The notes: a model not told the origin generated them from the sequence alone. A stretch of 64,000 bases of DNA from Hypomyces perniciosus (GCA_008477525.1 SPDT01000004.1:3286001-3350000), one strand, 5' to 3'; counted from the first letter of the stretch, positions 50,204-61,378 are shown. A program made the numbers and translations.

Positions 50204-50612
50204 GTGACGAACCGTTATACCGTCACGCCAACAGGCAAAAGAATAGGCTAATAATCGCATTTGTAGCAATTATCATGACGGTACCAACTGTATATAAGGG
50301 AAACGTGCTCGGAACGTGACAATAACTTGCTAATTAGTAGGGGGGGGCGCGGAACTTTTTTCCAGCCACTATAAGTTAATATAAAACAGATCACTAACTG
50401 CCTTTACAAATTCAAGGTCGAAGGAGATAGTGTCGTTGTTAAACTAGTCTCTCGTCTTCTATATCTCTGCCTGCACAACGGCTAGTGTGCTTCATCCGAT
50501 ATAGTTTTGTGCTAATAGGTCGCCAATGGCCCTCTCGGATTCGCTGTTAAAGGTATTGGATAACTCGTCTCGCGCTATTGACTGAAACTATTGGTAGGAA
50601 CAAGGTATCACA
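50204..50612. repeat. LTR-like segment (about 409 bp) with TGTGA...TCACA ends
   Basis: Starts tgtgacgaaccg and ends ggtatcaca, giving short inverted termini. The length is like the other LTRs. Base composition is near normal and not RIP-like. Several TGACG/CGTCA motifs occur near the start (50,205, 50,222, 50,277), including an inverted pair gtgacg...cgtcac. No target duplication or second copy is visible, so this is tentative. Confidence 0.35.
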
Positions 50613-50747
50613 CCCGATTTAGCCTGAACTATCAGCTACAATTACTGAGGTATACACTTCACTTTTGCTGGCCTGGTAAAACCGTTTAACACAAGGATAT
50701 AAGCGGCAATACGCGAAGGAAGTTAAAACAGCTGAAACTGACAGTTA

Positions 50748-51520
50748 CACCGGAAACGGAGGGAAACAATATAGATCAAGCAGACAGATAAGCATGTGGA
50801 CGTTAAAGATGCCTATGTTCCTTACAATAGTTAATCCAGCCAACAATACGCCTGCGTGGCGCGACAGCGATCGTCCTTATCCCGATATATCCAAAACCAG
50901 TCCCTGCGGAATAGTTATCCTGTTACAGATGGTCATTCCGGCAACCAGAGCTGCTGTCATGGCAGCAATTTCCGTTCCGATTTCTCCTTGCAAAAAATTT
51001 CTCATTTCCCCAAAGCCTTCAACTGTATTAGCCTAGGTCTTTCTCGAAAAAAGGAAGATATCATACCAATACCACTCATTAGTGTTATCCCAGGTTCCAC
51101 TAAATGCGGTATTTGGTTCTTCGTTGGGACCACGATCACTGTTGAAGCAGGTCCATAGTATATTAGAGAAGGCGCTCCAGCAGTACTTGCTAGTCATCCC
51201 GGGTTTTATCTCAGCTGCCCCCGAACCAGCCCAGGCGTTGAAGACATAACGTATTGTCTGTGAGCCTGAGGTGTCGAAATAATGGTTGCAAATATTGTCG
51301 CGGATTCCCCAAAGGTCATCCCAAGCGTTGCTCCACCCACAAAAGTCGCCGTAAGTCGACCTCGCAGAATATCCTTTAAATTCTCGAGCCTGAAGTATTT
51401 TTATGGAGTCCGAGGTATTGTGGATCGGCCACGGTATCTCGGGCACAGTTGCAGGATCCACACCTGGAGCGTTGATTATGTATGTATCAATAGCCGCCAC
51501 ATCAGCTTCCCTCCTACATC
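50748..51520 (-). pseudogene. Trp-rich, four-Cys protein relic of unknown family
   Basis: Minus strand. One frame stays open from about 51,520 down to a stop at 50,745-50,747, except for TAG at 51,033-51,035 and TAA at 50,877-50,879. Both are explained by one C-to-T change in a Gln codon. The front part has about ten Trp and four Cys (DFCGWSNAWDDLWGIRDNIC, then KYCWSAFSNILWTCF), as in extracellular proteins with two disulfides, then NEWYWYDIFLFS. The rear part (GFGEMRNFLQGEIGTEIAAM, then LVAGMTICNRITI) looks helical. No signal peptide is visible; the N-terminus is probably cut by the LINE that starts near 51,575. I do not recognise the family; effector-like or chitinase-associated secreted proteins are possible but unproven. 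Confidence 0.5.
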
Positions 51521-51589
51521 TACAGGTACCCCTACCTTTGGGTGCCTACTTACAGTAAAAATCACCACCTTTTAACTAGCTACTAAGAA

Positions 51590-53560
51590 AACACCCTCAA
51601 ATTCCCCCCTCGCCCTTCCTAGGCCCCTTAAGCAAGATAGTAACTGCCTCTATCCTCTCGGACGCCTAACCCAACCAAATCACCACCGCCGCCGGGCTGG
51701 CAATGAACCCCTAAGACTAGAGAGAGGCCACCCCAGCTCTCCCGGGCATTGTAAACCCGTTTGCACTACCTATTATACCTAAAAAGCGCTTAATTAAGGA
51801 AGTCCACTTCAGAAACGCTAAAGCCTTAAAAATCGACTTCAGTAACGAAACCCCTAAACCTAGCTTTAAAGGAACAGCCAGTCTATATAAACCCTTTAAT
51901 ATATCTCTTTATAGCTGCCTGGCAGAGTAATATATAAAAAAAGAGGAAATTAAAAATGCTTATAGGGAAATACTATTAGGTACTTTTAAAGCTATTAATA
52001 TCTACTTTACTATACTTAAAGGGAAATATTATAAAGCCGCCACTTTATAAATCGTAAAAGCTCTATAAAAATCTTTTATTAACTTTACTGCTACCCAGTA
52101 TTATAACCTAAGGGGTATCCTAACCCCTAAGGAATTAGGCATTAACGATAACAATGCTTAACGTCCTAAAGCTACAAGGAAGCAAGCCTTTATTGGCCTA
52201 TATAACCCTATAAGCCTTACTTTATTAGATAAAGATAGCCTGCTTTTACTTACTAGCAAGCAGGGTAAAGGCTTTACAGTATCCTATACTAAAGCAGTTA
52301 AGCGAGGCATATAACCTATTAAAATCCCCCCCCCCCCCTGTAATAATTAAATAAAAGGAAAAGATAATAAAAAATATTAAAGATAACTTAAAGAAAACCC
52401 TTAATAAAGATACTGGCTCTAGAGCCTTTAATAATAGGATCTTCCTTTAGGTCCCCCTAGACTATATTTAGAGAAAGAATACTGCTGTTAAGGCTAAAAG
52501 CAGTATTATTAAATTCTGTAAATTTAATTATATAAATATTATATATATATAAAAGGTATATATAGGCTTTACTATTTAAATTAAAGATTAAAATTCCTGC
52601 AATAAACTTTTCTTTTTTAAAATAAAATTTATTAAAAAAGGGATAAAATTAAAGGAAGCAGAAAGTTAATAAACTTTTATAGTATAAAGAGTCCCTTATT
52701 ACTTTATTAATACTAAAAGGACTTACCCTATTAACCTTTTAGTTACTATAAAAGCGCAATTTTAAACTAAATCTAGCGCCCCCCCTACTAGATATAAACT
52801 ATTATAGTATAGGGAAGATATTAACTCTTAAAACTAAATTATTTTATTTAAGGATAAAGTTAAACCTAGCTTTAAGCTATTTAAATGCTTTGCCCCTGCG
52901 AAACAGTTAATCTTAAAGGTATAGATCACTTAGTGCGACCGCTGCCTAGGCTTTTATGATTTTAAGGCTTATAACTGTATAAAACGCTGTAAAAAGTGCA
53001 GCAGGTTATTGCATAGAGAGTGCATAAACCTTAAGCAGTATATTAACTGTAATAGACTTTATTTATTTATAGCGTTAAACTATATAGTATATCTAAAATA
53101 TAAAGACAGCAGGATTAAATAGCTTATTAAAGATTAACTTTAAGCTATCTAGAAACTTAAAATAATTAAATTTATTAAGATATACTTAAATACTAGTATA
53201 GATAGACTTAGAGTAATCCTTTAAAGGATAACCTAAAATAAAAATACCTATACCTATATTTATTCTATAAGAGCTGCAGGAGTAATATAAAACCTATCTA
53301 TAAAGGGCACCTTTACTTTAGCCTTTTAAAGCTAAAATAAAAGGCTTACTGTAAATAATAGTAAAGGCAAGTTAATCCCTTTTGCCTTAGTAAAGAGCTT
53401 TTTCGCATTTTAACCTATAAGCCCTATAAACCTTTATTTAAGCTAAACTCCTACCCTATTGCGGCCAATATTAGAAGTTTTAACAGAGTCCCCTATTTAT
53501 ATCCTATCAGATACCTTATCCTTACTAGAGTTAGTTATTTAGGTTGCTGATAATGATATT
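51590..53560 (+). pseudogene. LINE ORF1 (gag-like, zinc knuckles)
   Basis: The frame reads TPALPGIVNPFALPIIPKKR, then IKEVHFRNAKALKIDFSNE, then FNISLYSCLAE and YREILLGTFKAINIYFTILK, typical of Tad1-clade ORF1 N-terminal sequence. At about 52,934-53,080 it has a Cys series CDRCLGFYDFKAYNCIKRC, then CSRLLHREC and INCNRLY, which is the knuckle array of this clade (C.RC.GFH....C.R...C..CG..H....C...C.NC) with some positions altered. A run of 13 C at 52,328-52,340 and many stops break the frame. Confidence 0.7.
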
Positions 53561-53799
53561 AATATAGATACTGAATAAGTAGTATACCCTAGCAATTAAA
53601 CTGCTGAAAATATAGCCTTTAGGTTTTACAGGTAAATATAAAATAAAGACTAAAATACTATAATATTATACTCTCCTTTATATAAAAGGGCGGCTTTAAT
53701 ATTATTTTAATATAAAAACTATAGGTAAAGTAGGATTATACCTTTTTATATAAATAAATAAAGAATTACTTAAAGTATAGAACCTTTAACCCTTTAAAG

Positions 53800-56700
53800 A
53801 ACTAGATATAAGACCCCCCTTTAGTTTTTATATATATTAGGATTTTATTTAATTTATTAGTAATTTAACTATAATTAGTTAAACTTAAAGACTGTAATAT
53901 ATATTAAATATAGGTTTAAGATTATATTATTATTAATATTTACTATAGGGTAATAGAAACTATTATAATAGATATCTTTAAAAGGTAGGGGCGCCCCCTT
54001 TTAAGAACTATTATAGCGGGGGACTTTAATACAATACACTAGACCTAGTAACTTAGCGGCAGGACTAATACTGTGGGAAACTAGGTAAAAGAATAGGCAG
54101 AAAGAGCAGGTCTCTTTCCCTCTTTTATTAATATATTAACTAACTGTTACAGTAATATAATTAATTTAGTTTTTATTAATATAGCCGCCTAGACAGTAGT
54201 AGATAAATAACTAGATATAAGGTTAAATTATTTTATATTTATTACTACTTTACTAAATTTAATAGCCCTGTTAACTATTAAAGGCAAGCTTTATATCCCA
54301 TTTAAATCCCTTTTAGATTTCAGCCAATTAATATATAGCTATAAATCCTGCCTACTAGACCTAGACCTTAACAGTATTATATAAAAGGACTTAAACAAAG
54401 CGGCCTAGGCTTTATAAAACCTTTTTACTACTGCTATAATAGGGGCTAGTAAAAGAAGGCATTAAAACAGCTACAGTATATTATAGTGGGACTATAACTG
54501 TAAAAAGATATAAAGGGCAGTGATAGCGACCGCTAATGCATTTAAAGAAAGAGAAGCTGCTGAAAAGACCCTATATATAACTATTTTATAAAAGAAAGCA
54601 GCTTACTAGGACTTAATTATAGCTGCAGCAGGACTAGGCAGAGGTATATTCTAGGTAACTAAATAAAGGAAGGCTATTAACCAGTTTTAACTATTACCTT
54701 TAATAAATAGGGACTATTAGATTATAAACCTAATAGATAAAGCTACCCTTTTATAGAGGATAGTCTTTAAATGCAGGGAAGTATTTAAAGATATTAGTAC
54801 CTTTTAGGATTATTTAGTCTGCCCTTTTAAAAATATCCCTTAAAATAAAGAATTAAATAAAGAAGAAGTAATAAAAGCTATTACTAAAGCAGGGAATATT
54901 ACCTTTAAAATAGACAGGATTTTAGTAAAACTTTTTAAAATAATTTAGCTAGCAGTCTGCGACTTTATATATAAGCTCTTTAAAGGATACCTAAAGATTA
55001 AATATTACTTAACCCCTTTTTAAAACGCTAAAGTAACCTTTATATTTAAGTTAAATAAGGTAAACTACTTTAAATATAAAGCTTAGCGGCCGATTTTACT
55101 TTTATTATATATAGGTAAAGGCTTAAAAAGGCTATTAGTATAAAGGATTATAAAAAATATACTTAAATATAGAGTATTTCTAAGATAATACTTTAAAGCT
55201 TTACTGAAAAGGAGCGCTATAAACCTCTTTACCTACCTTATTTATAATATAAAACTAGTACTCTTTAAAGGAGAGGAAATATTAATCTTTACCTTTAATA
55301 TCTTAAAAGCTTTTAATATTATAATAAAAAACTATATAACCCTTTAACTTAAAGAATAGGGATAGCTAGACTAGTTTATTAAATAAATAGAGTCTTTCCT
55401 AAGCGACTATATAGTCTCTATTTAAAAAAGGGATAGCACTACCTTTCCCTGCAGTAAATTTAAATATAAAATTCCCTAAAGATCCCCCTTTTTACTAATT
55501 TTATTTATACTATATATTGCCTTACTTTTAAGAATAAAATAGGCTAATAATAAACGCTTTAGCTATATAGATAATATCGCTTTCCTAGCTATAGGCCTTT
55601 ATATAGGCTATACCTTAGTAATGCTATAAAATAAACTAGACTAGGCAGTCTAGTAAAGTTAAGAAAATGCAATCTCTTTCACTTTAGATAAAGCTAAACT
55701 CCTTTACTTTTATAAAAGACATAGATTTAACCTTTAATACCTAGTAATATTAAAAGGAAGATAAGTTAACTTTAAAGAATATATAAAATGGCTTGGCATT
55801 ATTCTTAACTTTAAGCTGTTATTTAAAAAATATATAAAGGCCTAGGCGGGCAAGGCCTTAAAGACAGCTAACTTTTTAAAGAGCTTTAATAAAACCTAAA
55901 AAGGCTCCCTTTTTAATATAGTGGCTATAGCAGCTAAAGCCTATATACTACCAGTCGCCCTATATAGTATAGAGGTATAATAGCCTGGCTTAAAGAGAGA
56001 ATCTAGGAATAACCCTAGCAGGATAGTAAATATAAGCGTTAATAACCTTATAGTAAAACTAAATAAAGCCTTTAAAACTGCAGCCTGCACTATCCTTTTA
56101 GTCTAAAAGACTACCCTTATCCTAATACTTTATAAAAAGTCTAGTATCCTGCCTGCATTTATAGCTTTTACCTAAACGAGACTAAAAAACACTGCCTAAC
56201 TCGCGGGTTTAGACTATCCTTATTTACTAACTGACAGGATTAACAGACTAAATATCTAGCTCCCTATAATATACCTATAAAGGACAGCCAGACTTATTAG
56301 TAGGTCTATTTAACCTACCCTTTTTGCCTATAAACCCTATTTTATTAAAGCCAGCCTAAACTTTAAAATATTTAGGAAGGAGGTGGCTACGCGGAAGTAC
56401 CTTAAACTAATAGACTTATTACCAGCCTTAATAGTAGTAGTTTACTTAAATGGCTTTTAACTTAATAAGAAAAGTAAATAGGGAGTAATAGTATATTATA
56501 AAGTTAAAGTTTATAAAGACTATAGGCTATTTATTAATATAAAGGTCTATAATATAAAAGCTATAAAAGCTGCTAAAGTAATTAGAATAATAGCTAGACT
56601 TATAAAGAATAACCCTAGAATTAATAAAATATATATATTTTTTTAATAATATATTAATAGTTAAAGGCCTACTAAGTAAAGCTTTAATTTTATTATAAAA

Positions 56701-57266
56701 AGAGTTTATATAGTTTTAATATATAGTAAAAGAAATATACCCCTATAAAGTATTTATTTTTTAAGTATTAAACTATAAAGATATATAAAGCAATAAAATA
56801 GCAGATAAATTAGCGAAAAAAGGGATAGCCTTTAACCTCCCCCTATAAAGCTAGAGCACTTTAGTATATATTAAGTATTAAGTAAAAGCAGAAAAAAAAA
56901 ACCCTTTAAGAGAAATACTAGAAAGCAAATGCCCTAAAAAGCTATTAACTATAGGACTTAAAAGCATTGCCGAATCCCCTAAAACTAAAACTCCCTTAAC
57001 TTATTTTATATAGGCTGCTGGCAGAAAGGTCTAGTTATAGAGACTTTTAAAGTTACTATAACCGTTTTGACTATAATATGCAATCCTATTACAGATACAG
57101 CTCCCTTAAGGAGCCAGGGCACTTTACTGAATGCTGTATAACAAGGAGCTTCCTCCCTGAAATACTAAAAGGCAAGAGACCAGTTATATACCTATTAGGA
57201 CCTAAAAGGAGCGAGGCTTTCCAAAAGCTGGTAGAGGAGGTGAACCTATATAGCCCCCCTCTGTAA
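53800..57266 (+). pseudogene. LINE ORF2 (endonuclease, reverse transcriptase, RNase H)
   Basis: Endonuclease: IIAGDFNTIH at about 54,010-54,040, followed by AERAGLFPSFIN. RT: RPILLLLYIGKGLKRLL at about 55,090-55,140, FNILKAFNIII (family D..GAFD), FLSDYIVSI, and active site SYIDNIAFLAIG at about 55,560-55,595 (family YADD). A Cys/His-like C-terminal region ends in an intact stretch 57,078-57,266 reading LKEPGHFTECC, then ILKGKRPVIYLLG and a TAA stop, matching the EPGHF...C ending of Tad1 ORF2. RNase H sequence (GVIVYYKVKVYKDY) lies at about 56,480. Internal stops make it inactive. Confidence 0.75.
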
Positions 57267-57404
57267 AATATAGATTAAAAATACACTAAAACTTTCCTTT
57301 ATCTAGCGAAATGTAGCGAACAGGGTCTAGCCCCCTAGCTCCTACTAACCTATTGCCTAAACGAGGCTGTTGTACCTAGATACAGAGTGGTCGTAAATAG
57401 TAAT

Positions 57405-57419
57405 AAAAAAAAAAAAAAA
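57405..57419 (+). repeat. LINE poly(A) tail
   Basis: Fifteen consecutive A residues, 138 bp after the ORF2 stop. This marks the 3' end of the LINE. Confidence 0.8.
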
Positions 57420-58029
57420 TAGCCGCTACATGGTAGAAAACAAAGCCTAAGAGGCTAATGGATGGGAGGAGATGCATTTCTTCTAACCGTGAAATGCTAA
57501 GGAAGGGGATTAAGCAAATTGTATAAGCTAGGGAGGAAGAAGCTGCTACTTAAATAGATGAGATTACGGAGAATCCCGAGGAATACTGAAGATAATGAAA
57601 TGATATTACTATGAGTAAGCAAAGTCTAACTTAGTGTATCAGCACTAGTTACTCCGTAAGTGTAGCGCCATACTTTACACTATTTATAGTAACTAACGTA
57701 AGACCTAATATAGCGCTTATTTACTGTTAACGTTATAAGCAAATAGTAAAGTAGATAAATGAAGTTTTTAATACATGGAAACGTAACTTTAGAAAGAAAT
57801 TATTAAAGTATATATTAAATTAGTTAGTAATTCAAGATACACTCTATTAGGACTTAATTGTATACTTATCTTATATGCATTTTTCCTCTCATTATTTTAC
57901 CTACTATAGGACTATTGCCTAATATAGTCATAACTATATTAGGTATTAGCTACAAAGAGAGATAGATAGAACGGGCCGAGAACAAGTCAAACACGCAGTA
58001 TAAGGCAAGAGACGAGATCAAACGCGAAG
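57420..58029. other. Intergenic region upstream of the small secreted protein gene
   Basis: Near-normal composition. There are short direct elements such as ctatattaggtattag and gcctaatatag around 57,900, but no gene. Presumably it holds the promoter of the gene at 58,065. Confidence 0.5.
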
Positions 58030-58038
58030 TATATAAAA
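58030..58038 (+). promoter_or_regulatory. TATA box candidate
   Basis: tatataaaa lies about 27-35 bp upstream of the ATG at 58,065. That is close for a fungal TATA box and would give a very short leader, or a start further downstream. Confidence 0.45.
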
Positions 58039-58064
58039 GCATCGCCCCTATTATAAGCTTCTCT

Positions 58065-58412
58065 ATGCAGCATACTCCTATTATTACGGCCTTGACGTTA
58101 GCCTCCGTTCTTGAGGCTTACGCAGATGCGACGTGCAAGACCTTCCTTCAAAACCCAGAGCCCCAGATCCGCTCAGGTCTGGCTACCATCTTTAAGCAGA
58201 CTGCTACTTCTGGGAGCCAAACCCTCTGCAATGAAATGATTGATAGGTGCGGATGGCAAGGTCAATTTAACAATCACCAACTCATCGACTTAACCTCTAC
58301 TATCCAAGGAAGCTCAATTGCTGAAGGTGATAGCTTGGTTCTCTGCATCCGTAAGAATTTCTATAACCTTATACTTCTTGGCAATAACAATACTGGTAAT
58401 TCTGGCTCTTAG
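58065..58412 (+). CDS. Small putative secreted protein, four cysteines, unknown function
   Basis: 115 residues, intact. ATG 58,065 is followed by a hydrophobic leader (ITALTLASVLEAYADA) with a plausible signal-peptidase site before TCKTF, near residue 22. The mature chain of about 93 residues has four Cys (TCK, LCN, RCGW, LCI), enough for two disulfides, and ends in an Asn/Gly/Ser tail. No transmembrane segment follows. No domain is recognised. Small secreted Cys-containing proteins of fungi often act outside the cell as effectors, antimicrobials or wall components, but nothing here shows which. It is not RIP-mutated although it sits between a LINE and a gene fragment. The stop is directly followed by a foreign-looking acyl-CoA dehydrogenase-like frame. 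Confidence 0.6.
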   Translation: MQHTPIITALTLASVLEAYADATCKTFLQNPEPQIRSGLATIFKQTATSGSQTLCNEMIDRCGWQGQFNNHQLIDLTSTIQGSSIAEGDSLVLCIRKNFYNLILLGNNNTGNSGS

Positions 58413-58414
58413 GA

Positions 58415-59105
58415 CTAGTTTCAGAACTCCTCCTTGGCCGCTATACTATATCTAAGGCTCGGGATCCCACATCCCTCTTGGCACAACATGAGATTGGAAT
58501 ATGGAAGGAGGCAGCTGACCTTGCCAAGTCCATTATGGCCAAAATCGGCAGTAACCGGAATGAAAGGTTCAACTCTATAATCCTCCCCCGCGTTCGAAAG
58601 CTTGTCCAGGCTATCGGTCATCGAATGGCGCACGAAGCTGCTAAAGATAAAGTCACTGCTGGCATGCTGCGGCTTTATGAGGCGTCATACATCATAGAAG
58701 ACCCAAGCTTGTACGTTGAGCGCAAGGGGTTCTCCTCATCAGACCTAAATAAGCTCCATGCCAAGGCTGTTAGTACGTCATTTCCAAGCCTGGAGAAGAT
58801 GTTGCAGGAGAGTGGTGCGGCTCCCTGGGCTATGGCGCCGATTCTGAAGGAGGAGAGCTGGGTGAACTTCGTTTAAAGTCTCCCTACGTTTACTGGTACC
58901 AGTAACTACAGTGACAGTAGCACTGAGGGCGTTACTATAGAACAGGGAACTCTGGAACCTTACATCAAAGAACCAAAGAGCAAGGAGCCAGATCCAGTCC
59001 CAGAGGCAGCACTAGAGCCTAACAGCAAGATCAAGAGCGATGATGCTTTGGTACAGAAAAATAGTTTCATCAAGAAACTCTCCAGTCGAAAGAACAAGAG
59101 CTGTA
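58415..59105 (+). pseudogene. Acyl-CoA dehydrogenase/oxidase-like C-terminal fragment
   Basis: The frame is open from just after a stop at 58,397-58,399 to TAA 58,874-58,876, and again for about 75 codons beyond it. It reads LLLGRYTISKARDPTSLLAQ, then HEIGIWKEAADLAKSIMAKI, then RFNSIILPRVRKLVQAIGHR, MAHEAAKDKVTAGMLRLYEA and DPSLYVERKGFSS. From memory this resembles the helical C-terminal part of fungal acyl-CoA dehydrogenase-like proteins; a family search is needed for certainty. The N-terminal and FAD-binding middle domains are absent and no ATG starts it (the first usable codon at 58,478 is TTG), so it is 5'-truncated. The part after TAA (EGVTIEQGTLEPYIKEPKS) is in frame and coding-like, which suggests the TAA arose from CAA or CGA. 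Confidence 0.45.
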
Positions 59106-59260
59106 TAATTTTATCAAATTTAATTTATATAAAAGTTCATCATTACATTTACACCCTTTACATTTATCAATTTGTATGTTTCAAGGTCAATTTTTATTCA
59201 AATTGAAGCCATTTTACACGTATATGGAGGTCATCGTTCGTGAAATATTAGTAAAAATAT
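59106..59260. other. Short spacer between gene fragments
   Basis: AT-rich sequence with no frame beyond the tail of the preceding fragment. Confidence 0.4.
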
Positions 59261-59303
59261 GAGAGTGAGAGAGAGGAAGAGAGAGAGAGAGAGAGAGAGA
59301 AAG
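59261..59303. repeat. (GA)n microsatellite
   Basis: About 43 bp of almost pure ga repeats with two interruptions. Confidence 0.9.
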
Positions 59304-59389
59304 GGTTGATATAAAGTATATCTTGGTTATAACCCGCTTTAATATACTTAAATACATAGCTCTTCCTCCTTAAACTGGAGCACAAGCTC

Positions 59390-61378
59390 TGTTCTGAGTG
59401 ACACCAAAGAGCTATAATAGATGATGCAATAGCTATCTGACTTGGACGATACCAAAGCCGAGGGTACCTTCCTCTAGGTTGGCTTAGCGTGTAAAGAGCT
59501 GGAGGACATCCCTTCAAAACACGCTGTCACAGCCTTACAGAACATGCCTAAAGGACTTCATTCTCTCTACAAAAATCTTCTTAAGACTGTACTTGAAAAA
59601 GAGGGGGCTAAACCTGATTTAATCCGACGTATCCTGAGCTTCGTCGCCGTGAGCCTGCGGCCCCTCAGCATATTAGAGCTCTCAGAAGCTTGCCAACTAT
59701 ACCAGGAAGAAAAGAACTTAAAGACCTGAGTCCAGTTTACACAGGAGCAAATCGAGTCCTGTCGCCTAATAGTTATCATTCAGGACAAAAATATGCTTTT
59801 TTTGCATTAGTTTATAAAGGACTATTTAATTAGAGATAGTTCTAGCAAATTCAACAAGCTCGAAGCATATATAAACGTTGCCTATCGCTATATTAATGTC
59901 CTTATCGACCAGTTTTATGGCAGGAAATAGCCGTATAAAAAATTCTCTGCTTATGCCATAGAAAATTAGTCTAATCATGCACGTATAGCGGAGTTAAAAT
60001 TTAAAGTAAGGGACTTTTAGGCTAAGTTTTTTAAAATCAAGTCTCTATATCAGGAGCAATAGCTATAGCGGCTAAGGTCAGATAATTGTAACCGGTATGC
60101 TTTGGGAGCAATTCCACAAAAATTCTCAATTTTATATATAGCTAGACAGTAGGGGGTTTTTGCCCTGGTGGATTTTATCTATAGGTCGAGTGATTAAGAA
60201 TGTGATCTAGAGAAGTTGGTTTATTTTATTAATATTAATTGCTTTGACGCTTTTTATAGTATATTACTTGAACGGGCCGCTATATTAGGATATTTAAATG
60301 GTTTTTTTACTTTGCTTAACTAGAAGGGAAAGGTGACTGAACGGGTGCTATAGATTGCAGCGGGAAATTTAAAGAATAGCAAGGATATAATGGCGTTACT
60401 CTTTATCTAAAAAGGAGACTAGATAACTATTATAGAGGAGGTAGTAAAGGCTGCAGCGGGAAATTTTAAGAATAGTAAAGAAGTAATAGTATTGCTCTTC
60501 GACTGAAAGGGAGACTAGATTACTATTATAGAGGAGGTAGTAAAGGCTGCAGCGGGAAATTCCTAGAATAGTAATAGAGTAATAGCGTTACTCTTTAATT
60601 AAAAGGGAGACTAGATTACTATTATAGAGGAGGTAATAAAGGCTGCAGCAGGAAATTGGTGGAATAGTAAGGAAGTGATAGCGTTACTCCTTAACCGAAA
60701 GGGAGACTAGATTACTGTCACAGAGGAGATAGTGTCTACTATTGCTTAAAGCTTTAATAAGAAAGTGATAGCGTTACTCCTCGACCAAAAAGGAGATCAG
60801 ATTACTATTATAGAGGAGGTAGTAAAGGCTGCAGCGGGAAATTCGGAGAATAGCAAGGAAGTGATAGCGTTACTCCTCGACTGAAAGGGAGACCAGATCA
60901 CTATTATAGAGGAGTTGTGAAAGCTGCGGCGATATATAGTCAAGATAAGGTTCTCACTCTCCTCTCTCAGTAAAGTGGTCTTATCTCTATTCAGGAAGAA
61001 TAGCGTTCCATCGCAAAGTTCTATAATGCCGCAAAGGCTGGGGATACTCAGCATATTAAACAGCTTATACGCGAAGGAATGAAGCCAGACACAAAAAATA
61101 TTAAGGGGGAAACGCTATTATGGATCGCAGCGCGGTATAAACATGAGGCAGTCGTTGAGGTTCAAGACGTGGATGTCAACTCCATTTCAATTACTGGGAG
61201 ATCACCTTTATTCTAGCCGTCTAAATGGGGTTATAAGCAAGTTATGCTTATTTTAATGGATGCTAGAGTGAATCCGCACTTTAGGGATAAGAATAGGGAC
61301 ATGGCGATTATTATAGCAAGACAGAACAGTTATGTGAGAGTGGCTAAAATACTTAAGAGGGTGGGAGGATATATATAA
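59390..61378 (+). pseudogene. NLR/STAND-type protein relic: NACHT tail, 32-residue repeats, ankyrin repeats
   Basis: Fungal NLR-type proteins act in self/non-self recognition and programmed cell death (family knowledge). One frame runs from about 59,441: AEGTFL, then VGLACKELEDIPSKHAVTAL, QNMPKGLHSLYKNLLKTVL and VAVSLRPLSILELSEAC, the standard region following NACHT. Then EQIESCRLIVIIQD continues in the same frame. Six to seven repeats follow at 60,355-60,929. A single-base deletion at about 60,915 shifts the frame, which then reads ankyrin repeats (FYNAAKAGDTQHIKQLIREG, then KGETLLWIAARYKHEAVVEV, then DARVNPHFRDKNRDMAIIIA) to TAA 61,376-61,378. Many stops are TAG, TAA or TGA at Gln or Arg positions. 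The P-loop and N-terminal domain are not found, so the 5' part is lost. Confidence 0.8.
60355..60929 (+). repeat. 32-residue (96-bp) tandem repeats of the NLR relic
   Basis: ctgcag-like anchors recur at 60,355, 60,451, 60,547, 60,643, about 60,737, 60,829 and 60,924. Spacing is 96 bp, with one unit 6 bp short and the last 1 bp short (the frameshift). Consensus: NS.NSKEVIALLLD.KGD.ITI followed by EEVVKAAAG. This matches the repeat family found C-terminal to NACHT in fungal NLRs (I believe Pfam DUF7104). Confidence 0.8.

Larger units (their letters stand above)
51575..57419 (+). mobile_element. Tad1-like non-LTR retrotransposon (LINE)
   Basis: ORF1 with Cys-rich knuckles, then ORF2 with endonuclease, RT and RNase H regions and a C-terminal domain, closing with a 15-A tract (57,405-57,419). 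There are no LTRs. The 5' end is placed near 51,575, where LINE-like coding sequence replaces the Trp-rich relic; it is approximate. The middle is RIP-damaged, but the first 200 bp and last 350 bp are closer to normal composition. Confidence 0.8.

Noticed and set aside
50794..51575. Plus-strand ORFs of 80-100 codons opposite the Trp-rich relic
   Set aside because: Shadows; the minus frame has the Cys/Trp pattern and the longer continuity.
52328..52340. Run of 13 C as a possible polypurine tract
   Set aside because: Lies inside LINE ORF1 with no LTR next to it; more likely replication slippage.
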